The translations under genes were made by a program, and so were the position numbers. A DNA stretch of 64,000 bases from Bolinopsis microptera (taxonomy: Eukaryota > Ctenophora > Tentaculata > Lobata > Bolinopsidae). Below are positions 1-10,365 of this stretch, piece by piece. How positions within the stretch are numbered: position 1 is the stretch's first letter; every line of letters starts with the position of its first letter. A model generated the notes under the pieces. That model saw only the letters and a program-made list of their open reading frames with translations, had not been told where the DNA came from and did not search any database. The stretch lies in contig NC_087084.1 of the NCBI RefSeq assembly GCF_026151205.1, positions 4,333,538 to 4,397,537 of the forward strand. Reading direction: 5' to 3'.

Positions 1-1962
1 AAATTGGGTTTTTTTCCAAAAACCCACATAATAAACAGATTTTTGTCACCCGAAACCCTTTCCCGAAATTCCGGGGACGGGGGCCTCATGTATTGAAACG
101 AAAATCACGAGAAAAAACACAGACCTCCGCCCCTGTTGGATACTGCTGTTAAACCCCGACATTTCAAGCTTTTTCTGAAAAGAACAATTTGCTTTGTAAT
201 AGTATCCCAAACCCACCCCCCTGAAGATGGTTAAAATTTTTACCCTTTTACCCAACTGTTGAACTGGTGTCCCTTTTAACTTTTTTAAAAAAAATTTCAA
301 ACCCATTGATAAAGGAACCCGGGTTAACATTTTTTAAAAGGGTTTTTATAAAAACTGCAGTTTTCCTCCGGGCTTCAAGTTATCATTGCCATTTCATATC
401 CCCCGGGAACTTTTTGCCGTTTTTGGACGTGAAAGAAGAAAGAGGGGCCCAGGGAGAAAATTTCGGTCCACAGAGATCGGCCCCTTTAGTATTTTATTGT
501 GCAGGGGTTTGGTTTGGGAAATTTTTGGGAAAAAGCCCCTGCATTTTTAAGCATTTCTTCCCTTTTTCTCTACAGGTTTTGGTGGGTTTTGTGCATTGGG
601 GATAAAGTTTACCCAAAAAAATTTTTTAAACGTTTGTTCCCTGTCCATTGGGCAATTTAAATTTGTAAATTTTCCTTTAATTTTTTTCGTTTTTTTGAAT
701 TTTTTTTTCCCAAAAATTTAGAAATTTTACCAAGAATTTTCCCCCATTTTTCCCCTTTGGTATTCAGTTTGTCAAGAAAATTTTTTTTTTTTAAAACGGG
801 CAATTTTTTAATTTTTTTACGTATTTTTTACTTTGGTAAAAATTTTTTCGAAATTTGTTAACCCCTATTGGGGGGGAAATCAAGAAACAATTTGAGCTTT
901 TTGCATCCGTTGTTAAAAAGGGGGTTTTTTTCTTCCCCTATTGGCTTTTTTTGGAAAACCCTTTAAAAGGGTTGTTTTTTTTATGGATCCCCTTTTTTTG
1001 GGGGGTTTAAATTTTGGGATGTTTTGGTCTTTTGGGCATTTGTCTGCTTTTTTTTTTGTTTCAAGGTTTTAACTGTGTATCTTCGTTCAATTTGTAATTT
1101 TTACCTAGGAGATCTTCGGGGAAAAATTTTTTCTAAAAAGGGGGTTTTTGGGAAAATTCTTCCCCAAGTGGGTCCAAACATTTGTATCCCCTAAAACTTT
1201 AAAAAGGCATCGGATTTATTTTGTAAACCCACGTGGGGCTGAGCGTAAGTTTCATGGGAAAAAGCCTTTGTGGGTTTTCAAGAAAGTTGGAAGGAGAGAA
1301 GTTGAGTGCCCCGGGTAGTGGTTTATGATCGAAAAAACCCCAAAGGGAAAGGTGGATTTGGGCATATGGCCCTACTAAATTACTGCAGTTTGGTGATCTA
1401 AATAAGTAGTCAACCAACGCTTGGCCCCCCCGCCGGGGGTTTTGGATACAAAAGGGGGGAAGGGGCCCCAAAAGAGGTTCCTAAAGTTCTCCCCTTTAGA
1501 TTTTGGAGTTCATTATTTTCCCGCATTTTTTAGAAAAGGGTTTTTTGTTTTTTTGTTCGACTTTTTGGCCTTTTTGGGTTTCCCGGTTGGGAAATTCTTG
1601 GAGGGCCCTTTGGGGTGGGGTTGTCTTTTTGGCAGGGGAAAGAAGCTCTCCCTAGCCACATTTCCCCCCTTTTTATGAAAATCAATGTCTTTTGGCCCAT
1701 ACGCGAGTTGAAGTCAACCCCAGGTAATAAAAATTCGCCTTTACTAGAAAAACATTTAAAAAAATTGGTCAGTTTCCCGGATGGGGTCAAAGCCCTGAAA
1801 TATTGGTTTTTTTTAGAGGAAGGGTTACTTGGGGTTAATGTTTTTAGTTTAACAATAATTATTTATCTTTCCCCCCAAAGTAATTTTTTTCCAAAATTTA
1901 CAGGGGAAAAAATATCTTCAATTGTGGATTTTTCCCGGGTTTTTCGCCTTTGGGGTATTTCG
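1..1962 (-). pseudogene. 3' part of a CR1/L2-like LINE ORF2 (endonuclease, then presumably RT), full of indels
   Basis: No long reading frame survives, but minus-strand fragments look like an apurinic-type endonuclease. A DFNSRMG motif lies near 1700 (catalytic Asp/Asn block) and a VDYLF...DHKPL block near 1410-1320 (the C-terminal SDH-type motif). The right edge reads MVQN, the same residues at which the endonuclease fragment at 7683-8036 breaks off, so this is inferred to be the continuation of that ORF2 beyond the nested LINE. Bases come in runs of three to six almost everywhere, which breaks the frame repeatedly. The detached half at 8068-9849 is intact, so base-calling error is more likely than decay. 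The RT part (below about 1200) is expected from family order and not seen. Confidence 0.5.
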
Positions 1963-1969
1963 TTTTGGA

Positions 1970-1973
<4 letters not shown>
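1962..1973. repeat. Target-site duplication, left copy
   Basis: The 12-mer gttttggaccat abuts the poly(T) run here and recurs at 7806-7817 next to the other end of the LINE. Both copies encode the same endonuclease residues (MVQN) of the interrupted element. Confidence 0.8.
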
Positions 1974-2004
<31 letters not shown>

Positions 2005-2223
2005 GAGGCTGGGCCAAATTAAGCCCACGAGAGGATAGCATTGGAGATGCTTGCCTACCTCTGGGGTGTGGCAACCTTTGGGGGAAAGGTTGCGGTGGAA
2101 TTCAGAGTGATTGGTGGGTGGATGGGTAAGATGATATTATGGTCAAACTGTTACGATTAAATGCCAGCTGGGGTTTGGAAAAGTAAAACGAGACGAGACA
2201 GGCATATGAAATAATACTTTAAG

Positions 2224-5200
2224 TCACCCGGTCTGATCCAGCTCTTCCGGCACAATTAAGCGTTTGGTTCGGTTTGCGAAATTGACAATTGTGGTGATGT
2301 GTTGGTTGTCGAATATGTCATGACAGAGGAGGTAGTAGTCCAGGAAATATTGACCTCTATTTTGGGCAATAGCTGGACACTGTCCAAGGAAGTGTGAGAC
2401 TGTTTCCTCTCCGTCGCCGCACATAGGACAAGCACTGGTGTTTGATTTGCAAATGGTGTGAAGGTGTTGTGTTTAAGCCGCAGTGACCCGTGATGAGGTG
2501 AACTGCAGTTCTGTAATCTTGGTCTGTTTTTGCTGAGTGTAGTGTTGAGGTTTTTGATGATTTTTGGCATGCTTGTGGCCGAGTGTCAGTTTGGTGTGTC
2601 TGGGACCGTCAGTTAACCAAGTTTCCTGATTCAGTCTGTTGACTTTGTTGTCGATTTGACGCTTGATGTAGGATTGTGGAATTGGACACTTCAAAGTGGA
2701 TTCACTGGTTGTACCAAGCTTGGCCAGCTCATCTGCTTTTTCGTTCCCCCACAATCCGATGTGTGCTGCAATCCATCGTATCTCTAGCGTGTTGTTGGAT
2801 CCGAGTGCATTAAGAGAGTCGTAACAGTCTCTTGTAGTTCTACTCCGCGTTGAAAGCGCAGAGATAGCTTGTATAGATGAGAGACTGTCAGGACCATATG
2901 ATGATATGTGTGTTGGTATAGGTAGAGAGATATTTGCAAGCTTCAATGATGGCGGTGAGCTCTGTTTGGTAAACAGTGCAATAATCAGGGAGCTTGAATG
3001 ATCTTTCTTCAAGGGTGGTGTTATTGTTGTCAGTTGTGATGATATAGCCAGGCCCCGCATCCTGAGTCTGTGAGTGACCCGTCAGTGTAGCAGGTGATCG
3101 TTTCACTGGTAATGTTGTCAATGGTGTTTTGAAGTGAATTTCTATATTCAGTGTTATCGGCTCCAGGAGTTGTGACGGTGAAGTGCCGTCCCAGCATCAT
3201 GGTTGGTGTTGTTAGGTCTCTCGTTGCTCTAGGTGGAATAATGAGATCTGCTATGAATTGTTTGTTGATAGTGGTATGATTTTTGATAGTTCCCTTCCTG
3301 AAGGCGATAGTTTCAAGAGTGAGGCTGCCATAAGCTTGTAGCCTGGCCGCACCCTTTGCTGCTTCGCCTTGCAGGAACAGTATGATGTCAGAAGTGTCGG
3401 TGAGGTGATTCAATGCGATAAAAAGGTGTGCTTGGCATGGCACCAGACATCATTCTGAGTGCCAATGCCTGAACACGTTTGAGTTTCTTCGCGTTATAGT
3501 CTGTTTGAGTGGCCCTGATCCATATACTACAGCAGTAGGATAGGATTGGACGGATGACAGCCGTGTACATCCATTTGCATGTTTTGGGGCTCATACCCCA
3601 TGTGGGGCCGACAGCTCTTCGACATTGCATGAGGGATGCCGTGGCTTTTTTGGTGGTGTTGATGATATGTTCATTGAAGTTGAGTTTGCTGTCCAAGGTC
3701 ACTCCTAGAAATTTAGCAGACTTGGAAAGACCTATAATGTTGTTGCCAACTGTTATAGGTCTTAGAGTCCACTTACTATTCCAGGTAAACATGACTATCT
3801 GAGTTTTAAGGGCGCTAATAGATAGCTCTTTGGTTCTGCACCAATTTTCTATCGTTTTAATAGTTTTGCATGTTCGGTCCCAGATGATGTCTAAATCATC
3901 CCCTTCCGCTAGAGACAACAGATCATCCGCAAAGGCTTGCAGGTAACCCGGGATGTCTTTTGCGGTAAAGGAAAGGAGATCGTCGACTACCAGGTTCCAG
4001 AGAAAAGGAGAGAGAATGCCTCCTTGGGGGCAACCTCGCCTGATCCGTACCCTTCTCGACTTATCCTTATGATTTAGTGTGATGAATCGATTGGTTACCA
4101 TGTTGATGATCCACTGCGCTGTAGCCAAGTCCACTTTCGTAGCCTTGACTGCTTCAGAGATAGCCTTGAACGAGACATTGTCGAAGGCGCCCTCTATATC
4201 TAGAAAGACACCTAGGACATATCCTTTCTTGGCTATTCTGCGCTCAATGGTGTGAGTAACTTTATGAAGTGCCGCTTCTGTGGAGCAGCCCTTCTTAAAG
4301 CCGAATTGTCGTTTGTTGATATCATTAGCTATGTTAAGGTCATGTTGCATATGCCATAAGATCACTTTCTCCTGCAACTTTAACATCACAGGCGAAAGAG
4401 TGATCGTTCGAAATGACTTAGCTTTGTTGTAGTCGGTTTTTCCAGGCTTAGGGAGAAAGATTCCAAGAGAGTCCCTCCACAAAGTTGGGATGTGTTGCGT
4501 TTCATGGTTTTTTGTCATAATGTTTTTTGTTATGTCTTTGATATGAGCCCAGGCTTTCTGGAATATGATAGGTTTTAGAGTGTCAGGTCCTGCAGCCTTC
4601 AAGGGATCGAAGGATAGGAGAGCCTTTTCGATTCTTTCAGGGCTGTAGATTTTGTCTAGTAAGTCTGTGGAGATGGGTAAGGGGCAGAGAGGCGGAACTG
4701 GCGGATCAGTAACACTCTCCTTGAAGTGGGTTTGTGTCATGACCTCCAGTGTTTCCTCTGCGTTTTTGGTGAGTTCGCCATTTGGTTTATAAACGGCTTC
4801 AAGTTTGTTATTGGTGTCAGTACAGGTTTTCAGAATCTTGTTCATCCTTCCAGATTCCTTAACCGATTCTGTGTCTGCGCAGAATTTCCGCCACGCATTG
4901 CGCTGGGAGTTGGACAGGATCTTGTTGTATTGCTTGTTGCTTTCTCTAAGAGCGAGCCACGAAGCATCAGTTTTGATTCGACGAGCTGTGATGAGTTTGC
5001 GTCTTATACCCCTCTGTGCTTCCTCAACTTCTCGAGTTAGCCAGGGTGGTTTTCTGACAGCGCTGGAGATGTAAGTAATGGGACATGCCTCCTCGAAGGC
5101 CGCTCGGAGAGCAGTATTAATGGTGTTAACTTTGTGATCAATGTCGTGTGGTGTGTTAACGCAGGTGTTGTGGAGATCATTGTTGTTGTAAAGAATCTCG

Positions 5201-5871
5201 TCAAATTTCGCCCAGTCAGTGTTCTTGACTAGGCGTATTTGTCTTGGTTCTTTTTTGGGACCAGAAGTAATGTCGAACATGATATATCTGTGATCGGAGT
5301 TTGAGTAAAGATCACTAACGTGCCAGTTACTGATCAGTTCAGCCCCCAGTTGGTTGGTAATAGTGAGGTCAATGATGGAATTATGACCTCGTGAGTTGAG
5401 GAATGTTGGAGTTGAACCTTTGTTGGAACAGGAGAGCCCTAGCGACGAGAGGAAATCAAGTAGTTCCTCTCCTCTTCTATTGCACAACCTGTTACCCCAA
5501 AGAGTGTGTTGGGAGTTGGTGTCAGAGCCTATTATGAGTGGTATTTTGTTGTCTATAGCGTATTTGGCTAGAGGTGTGGTTTCGTGGGATGGAGCTGGTC
5601 CATTAATATCCATGTACGAAGCTGCCAGAATTACTTCTGTCGAGCTAAGTTGAATCTTAATAGCAACTTGATCCGGGGTTGTGAATTGCGATAGTTCCCA
5701 ACTTTTTTCAGCTAGGTTTTTGTGTATTACTATGGCGGCACGGGGCCTAATGTCCCCAACTTTGTAATAATACTCGGTTAGTTCTTTGCTTATTGGTGGA
5801 ATTAGGTGTTTGTTATTAGTGTATGGTTCAGTCGCTAGTACAATAGGATTTTTCCTGCCATGAGTGTTCAC
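2224..5871 (-). pseudogene. I-group LINE ORF2: endonuclease, reverse transcriptase, RNase H, CCHC knuckle (frameshifted)
   Basis: The 5871-3388 frame gives 827 aa. It has an endonuclease (Glu15, GSDTN at 115-119, His122, SDH at 192-194) and a reverse transcriptase with LDIEGAFD (Asp558), a GCPQGGILSP block and the catalytic FADD at 647-650. Beyond 3388 the protein continues through frame changes: 3443-3030 (YTDGS of RNase H), 3121-2888 (the QTELTAI segment with the second acidic residue), 3060-2473 (WIAAHIGLWGNEKADELA) and 2424-2224 (MCGDGEETVSHFLGQC, a CX2C...HX4C knuckle). Upstream of the first ATG the frame stays open to about 5945 and encodes INLKRKYNAWKTLL, typical endonuclease N-terminal sequence, so translation probably starts upstream or by ORF1 coupling. 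At least four frame changes make it a pseudogene. Confidence 0.85.
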
Positions 5872-7097
5872 CAGCAGGGTTTTCCAAGCGTTGTACTTGC
5901 GTTTAAGGTTGATTTGAGTAACAGAGTAATATTCATGATGAGTTTTACCTGTTTTTTGGTATTGGGGACGTGGCGTGCAGCACCTGCAGTTACCCTCACC
6001 GGTCGGGTACTAGGACCTTTTGGATTGGGCACTGTGTCGGGGGGCTGGTCGAAGTCGAATAGCAGCAGCCAGCGTTTCCGGGAGAAACTGTGTTTCTCTA
6101 AGAATGTCTCACCCGAAGGTGAGACATCCACCCAGATCCGCTGCCTCTGTTTAAACTCCGTCGACGGGCCCCCACCTTCATGTAGCTGCACAGCCACTGC
6201 CTCCCAGATGTTGGTGATCTGTATCCTATTCCACGGTGGGGTAGGATTGAGAGATAATGTGTTGTTGTGTATCAGTATATGGGAGATTATGTGCGCGTTC
6301 CCGCGCAATGTTGTTGAAATAGGTCCTTTAATCACAATAATGTCTGATGTTAAACGTAAATCAGGAAACCTGATCCGCCCTGCGAAAATCAATGTCTCAT
6401 CTGTGTGATACATCTCATTACCGCTATCAGTCATGATTGTTTTGTAAATCCGGAGTTGTAGTATAGGGGTAATAGTGGTGGATTCCTTGGTGGTTGCTGA
6501 ACGAGCACAGCCCCGATTGAAACCAGCACCCTCGCAACAAGGCTGTGAAGCCTGTGCAAGTGTGCTAATCCCACACGAGGCCGGCTCAGTCCCGCCTCCT
6601 CCACTGGTAATCCGGTGTTGTAGTGTAGGTGTAGTAGTGGTGGATTCCTTGGTGGTTGCTGAACGAGCACAGCCCCGATAGGAACCAGCACCATCGCAGC
6701 AAGGCTGTGAAGCCTGCGCAAGTGTGCCAATCCCACACGAGGCCGGCTCAGTCCCGCCTCCTCCACTGGTAATCCGGTGTTGTAGTGTAGGTGTAGTAGT
6801 GGTGGATTCCTTGGTGGTTGCTGAACGAGCACAGCCCCGATAGGAACCAGCACCATCGCTGCAAGGCTGTGAAGCCTGCGCAAGTGTGCCAATCCCACAC
6901 GAGGCCAGCTCAGTCCTGCCTCCTCCACTGGTAATCCGGTGTTGTAGTCCAAGTGTATTAGTGAGAGTTTTAACACTTTCTGCGAATCGTAGAAAGATGT
7001 TTGTTTTACTACCGCGACAGTAATGATATGCCGCTAATAAGGTAAAGGTAAAACGGGTGCTAATGATCGGTATTAAGGGCCCGACCTTGAAGTACAC
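5868..7097 (-). CDS. I-group LINE ORF1, 409 aa with three 54-aa tandem repeats
   Basis: The position upstream of and overlapping ORF2 identifies this as ORF1. The N-terminal half is three near-identical 54-aa units (162 bp each) rich in Gly, Ser, Thr and Cys, with ASQPCCDGAGS and RGCARSATTKES blocks. The C-terminal half (after a Met at 6434) is unique, starts MTDSGNEMYH and has no zinc knuckle or RRM that I can recognise. Because 162 is a multiple of three, the repeats stay open in more than one frame. They could therefore be a repetitive 5' UTR, with the real ORF1 starting at 6434. ORF1 normally binds the element RNA, but nothing here shows that directly. Confidence 0.6.
   Translation of the reverse strand: MYFKVGPLIPIISTRFTFTLLAAYHYCRGSKTNIFLRFAESVKTLTNTLGLQHRITSGGGRTELASCGIGTLAQASQPCSDGAGSYRGCARSATTKESTTTTPTLQHRITSGGGGTEPASCGIGTLAQASQPCCDGAGSYRGCARSATTKESTTTTPTLQHRITSGGGGTEPASCGISTLAQASQPCCEGAGFNRGCARSATTKESTTITPILQLRIYKTIMTDSGNEMYHTDETLIFAGRIRFPDLRLTSDIIVIKGPISTTLRGNAHIISHILIHNNTLSLNPTPPWNRIQITNIWEAVAVQLHEGGGPSTEFKQRQRIWVDVSPSGETFLEKHSFSRKRWLLLFDFDQPPDTVPNPKGPSTRPVRVTAGAARHVPNTKKQVKLIMNITLLLKSTLNASTTLGKPCW
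6445..6930. repeat. 162-bp tandem repeat, three copies
   Basis: Unit boundaries (ccactggtaatccggtgttg) fall at about 6601, 6763 and 6925, giving an exact 162-bp period. The oldest-looking copy is the leftmost. Confidence 0.9.
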
Positions 7098-7805
7098 ACC
7101 CTGAACTTCTAAAACCCTATATGCTCAGGTGTGAGTGAAGGCTGTGAGAGCTCCAAAAGAAAAAGGGATCAAATGAGGTAAAGGAAGACGGTTGGCACGT
7201 GCGACCTACGTTCAGTTTTGCTCAGCTGAACAGTACAGCTTAGTCTCGGCTGGTCTTGTGATGCCGATTAAGCCCCCTTACCACGGCAAGGTCATTTGCT
7301 TTGGATAAAGCACCATTACCAATCACTATAGGTGAGAGAAACAGGATAGGATTGGGTCCTGGGCAGTAACTCCAAAGCAAATGGGCAGAGTCATAAGTGG
7401 TGCTCTAGTGCTCAGGATTGACTCTGCCGCTGTACTTTAAATCAATAAGTACCTACACGTGTGACAGACGCCCCAGCCGACAAGCCCCCTGACGCGATGC
7501 ATGCGAGCCCAGAACAGAGTGCCTACACCCAGTGTCACGCCATGCTAAGACAACGCCGCCAGCTATCGACCCGGATGCTATCCCCATGAGCTACCTAGCG
7601 ACTTTCGTCGCTTGGGTGCTCAATGTGGACTGCCTCCGTTACGACCACCAGCTTCGCCACTCAGCACAGCGGTCCCCTGGCTTCAGCCATCCACCCCAGT
7701 CTCAGCACACACCACACTGGGAACCACCAACCAGCACATCCAGACCCACATGCCAGGCCTCATCGAAGCTACCTGGTCTTTTGCCCGGAACCAGACAAAA
7801 GGGGG
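7098..7805 (-). other. 5' UTR / internal promoter region of the I-group LINE
   Basis: This stretch lies between ORF1 and the 5' target-site duplication. No open frame here resembles a protein. LINEs of this group carry an internal promoter at the 5' end, so one is expected at 7805-7700, but I see no motif that proves it. The element begins CCCCCTTTTGTCTGG on the minus strand. Confidence 0.5.
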
Positions 7806-7817
7806 GTTTTGGACCAT
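7806..7817. repeat. Target-site duplication, right copy
   Basis: Second copy of gttttggaccat, at the 5' end of the nested LINE (see 1962-1973). Confidence 0.8.
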
Positions 7818-8036
7818 GATGCATACGCCACCATGTTTTTTGTCCCGGCGGGTTTTATTGAAGGACCTGAAGCCCGAGTGTTTGACCGGTTGTCTTATTT
7901 CTTGAAGGCAGACAAAAGGAAACTTGTCAAAGACGGCACAAAATTGAGGGTCATCAAACTTAGAGCCAAAATTTGTATTTGTTGATTGGATGTTCCAGCT
8001 TATAATTTTGGATTGTAAATTCATAGTATTTTCCAA
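7806..8036 (-). pseudogene. 5' part of CR1/L2-like LINE ORF2 (endonuclease N-terminus), split by insertion
   Basis: Starts MENTMNLQSKIISWNIQST and continues with PFVCLQEIRQ (the catalytic Glu of APE-type endonucleases) and KHGGVCIMVQN, the first strands of an EEP endonuclease. After VQN the reading passes into the nested LINE's 5' UTR and the protein similarity stops. Only 31 bp separate it from the ORF1 stop, the tight ORF1-ORF2 spacing usual for LINEs. Its remainder is at 1-1962. Confidence 0.8.
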
Positions 8037-8067
8037 GAGGTTGGGTTGGTGGTTTGAAGACTAAAAT

Positions 8068-9849
8068 TTAGAATGGAAGCTCAAACTCTCTGAAGATCTT
8101 GTCGAGGGTGTCTCTCATGGTGTTGGTGATTACATGCATTCCTCTGTCTGACAGATGGAGATTATCGCGGAAGTACATCGAGTTCTGCTTGGGAGTGGAC
8201 TGCGTGTTAATGAAGAACTTATCATTTCTCTGAAGGAAAATCCTTTTTGTTTTAGGGTCCTCGTCTTGCTGCTGATTGACCAATAAGGACAGGGATCTCC
8301 TCAAGGAAAAGACGTGTCGGTTCTGATAGGTGTTTCCGTTTAGTAGGGGGCAAGAGATGATCAGTCTGGTGGTGGGAGATACTAGTTCTAACATTTCATT
8401 AAAGATCTTGAAGTTGTCGACGATTTTGGTGATGTCCTCTCCTTTGTGTATATCATTGATGCCGAGATGTACATATATTAGTTGAGGCTTCTCTGTTGCT
8501 ATTTGACTCCCCATCATGTATTCTCCGGTCAGTGATTCACTACATGTAAAGTCAATTCTTTTGAAATTCAACCTATATTTCCTAAATTCCAAGCATGACT
8601 CATCGATGTGTCTCATAATTGAATCGGTAACGAGCCAAACGTTGATGGGTTGACCACTTTCGACCATGACTTTGAGGGAGGGCTTTATTGGATCGGGGAA
8701 ACCAAATTTAGGAGAAGGCGAGGCTAGGTTCGGTTGTTCTCCTAACGTTGCTATTTCTTTTATCAAAGGGTCAGTTTGAGTTGCAACCTCGCACATTCGG
8801 TGTGTTACAAACGCGTGGATATCTTTAATTTGTTCCCTTGTTTCATCGCAGAAGACACTATTGTAGTAGCTCCCCATGTCTTCCACCGATTTCTTCATGA
8901 TGTCTACTCCATTTTGACTAAGGTTGTTCAGAATCTTCCTCATTGACTGAAGGTCATCTTTCGTGCCGTTTATGTTCTCCACAAGGTCATCAATCTTACC
9001 ATTGCACTCCTTTATCGTTTGTGTGAACACATTTGTCTTGCTCAGATTTTCGATTCTGTTGTTGCAATCACTCACTGCACTTTTCAAATCACTAATCGCA
9101 TCCAAAACGTCGGTGTTGCTGGTTGGGTGAGGCGAGATGTCTTTTGGAGTTTGTTGTTTGGTCGCTTCCTGGAGAGTTGCTACATTCGCTTTGACAGAAA
9201 CGATGGAATCCACAACATGCTTTAGAGAGTTCTCCACACATTTTTGAGCATTACGCACTGATGCAATGTCATCTTTCATTTCCACGTCTTCGATCCTCGG
9301 GGATTCACATCGTGAGAAGTTCATGCCGTGAGACATCGAGTTATTGGCTGCTGACATGGAGAGTTCCCCGATTGACATACACATTTTGTTCTGAAGTCTT
9401 GTCCGCTTTTCAGATAAAGATCCTGTAGTTGAGACTTGACTCCTTATGAGCTCCTTATCTACTGTTCCCTCATCCATCTTCCCTACAACTGCGCTGATCG
9501 TTGATGCAAGCAGGAGTCCTCCATCTGCTTCATAATCCAGGTTCTCTGCTACAGACGTTACTCGAACAACAGTGGGGGGAGACTTGAGGAGGGGTAAGTT
9601 CGTTTCTTCAGTCTGTTCCGAGGTGATGTCTGACTGGGAGTTCTTCTGCGAACCTTTGGGGGTGCTGTCAGTTTCTGTTGGAGTTTTTTGTTCAAATATC
9701 AGGAAGTACTGTTCTTCTTCTTTTCCCCAACCTCTAGGTATCGAACGTTTGTATCTCAACTCTGTCTTGCCACTGAGTACGCACAACGTGCCAGACATAA
9801 GGGCCGCTTTGTGGGTTACTTGACTCCCAGCTTGGGTCTTGATGTACAT
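8068..9849 (-). CDS. LINE ORF1 with coiled coil and SGNH hydrolase (esterase) domain, 593 aa
   Basis: Residues about 195-350 are Asn/Lys/Asp-rich with heptad spacing, a likely coiled coil for multimerisation. Residues about 402-590 are an SGNH/GDSL hydrolase: VTDS (Asp409-Ser410, block I), HLGIND (Gly463, Asn465, block III) and DNLHLSDRG (Asp562, His565, block V), so the full Ser-Asn-Asp-His set is present. Esterase domains are known in ORF1 of CR1-like LINEs, where a lipid or RNP role has been proposed. The first 55 or so residues look unlike the rest, so the true start may be downstream. The frame is intact although its ORF2 was split, suggesting a fairly young insertion. Confidence 0.8.
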   Translation of the reverse strand: MYIKTQAGSQVTHKAALMSGTLCVLSGKTELRYKRSIPRGWGKEEEQYFLIFEQKTPTETDSTPKGSQKNSQSDITSEQTEETNLPLLKSPPTVVRVTSVAENLDYEADGGLLLASTISAVVGKMDEGTVDKELIRSQVSTTGSLSEKRTRLQNKMCMSIGELSMSAANNSMSHGMNFSRCESPRIEDVEMKDDIASVRNAQKCVENSLKHVVDSIVSVKANVATLQEATKQQTPKDISPHPTSNTDVLDAISDLKSAVSDCNNRIENLSKTNVFTQTIKECNGKIDDLVENINGTKDDLQSMRKILNNLSQNGVDIMKKSVEDMGSYYNSVFCDETREQIKDIHAFVTHRMCEVATQTDPLIKEIATLGEQPNLASPSPKFGFPDPIKPSLKVMVESGQPINVWLVTDSIMRHIDESCLEFRKYRLNFKRIDFTCSESLTGEYMMGSQIATEKPQLIYVHLGINDIHKGEDITKIVDNFKIFNEMLELVSPTTRLIISCPLLNGNTYQNRHVFSLRRSLSLLVNQQQDEDPKTKRIFLQRNDKFFINTQSTPKQNSMYFRDNLHLSDRGMHVITNTMRDTLDKIFREFELPF

Positions 9850-9872
9850 GGGGCGTGGATCCTTCAGACCAA

Positions 9873-10365
9873 GCTAGTAACTTACATTACTAGTTACCAT
9901 AGTTACACTACTAGTTAATATGGTTACACTACAAGTTACCATAGTTATAATACTACTAGTTACCATAGTTACACTACTAGTTACCGAAGTTATTGTAGTT
10001 ACACTACTAGTTACCGTAGTTACACTACTAGTTACCATAGTTACACTACTAGTTACCATAGTTACACTACTAGTTACCATAGTTACACTACATGTTACCA
10101 TAGTTATACTACTAGTTACCATTATAGTTACACTACTAGTTACCGAAGTTATTGTAGTTACACTACTAGTTACCATAGTTACACTACATGTTACCATAGT
10201 TATACTACTAGTTACCATTATAGTTACACTACTAGTTACCGAAGTTATTGTAGTTACACTACTAGTTACCATAGTTACACTACATGTTACCATAGTTATA
10301 CTACTAGTTACCATTATAGTTACACTACTAGTTACCGAAGTTACTGTAGTTACACTACTAGTTAC
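9873..10365. repeat. 21-bp minisatellite with a ~96-bp higher-order unit
   Basis: Units of the type tagttacactactagttacca recur throughout. The last 300 bp are organised as three near-identical blocks of about 96 bp built from variant units (accatta, accgaagtta, catgttacc). Open frames across it are artefacts of the repeat. It abuts the 5' end of the esterase-bearing LINE. Confidence 0.9.

Larger units (their letters stand above)
1974..7805 (-). mobile_element. Complete I-group (RNase H-bearing) LINE nested in another LINE
   Basis: Order on the minus strand is 5' UTR (7805-7098), ORF1 (7097-5868), ORF2 (about 5945-2224), 3' UTR (2223-2001) and a poly(A) tail seen as a run of T ending at 2000. 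A 12-bp direct repeat flanks it, as expected for target-primed reverse transcription. The RNase H domain, the C-terminal zinc knuckle and the endonuclease block SDTNSQHTLWG place it in the I superfamily (I, Nimb, Outcast and relatives). I cannot fix the clade without a tree. ORF2 is frameshifted, so this copy is probably inactive. Confidence 0.85.

Noticed and set aside
7532-7985. Overlapping plus-strand frames of 95-120 aa
   Set aside because: Antisense to the LINE 5' UTR and the endonuclease fragment; no protein similarity.
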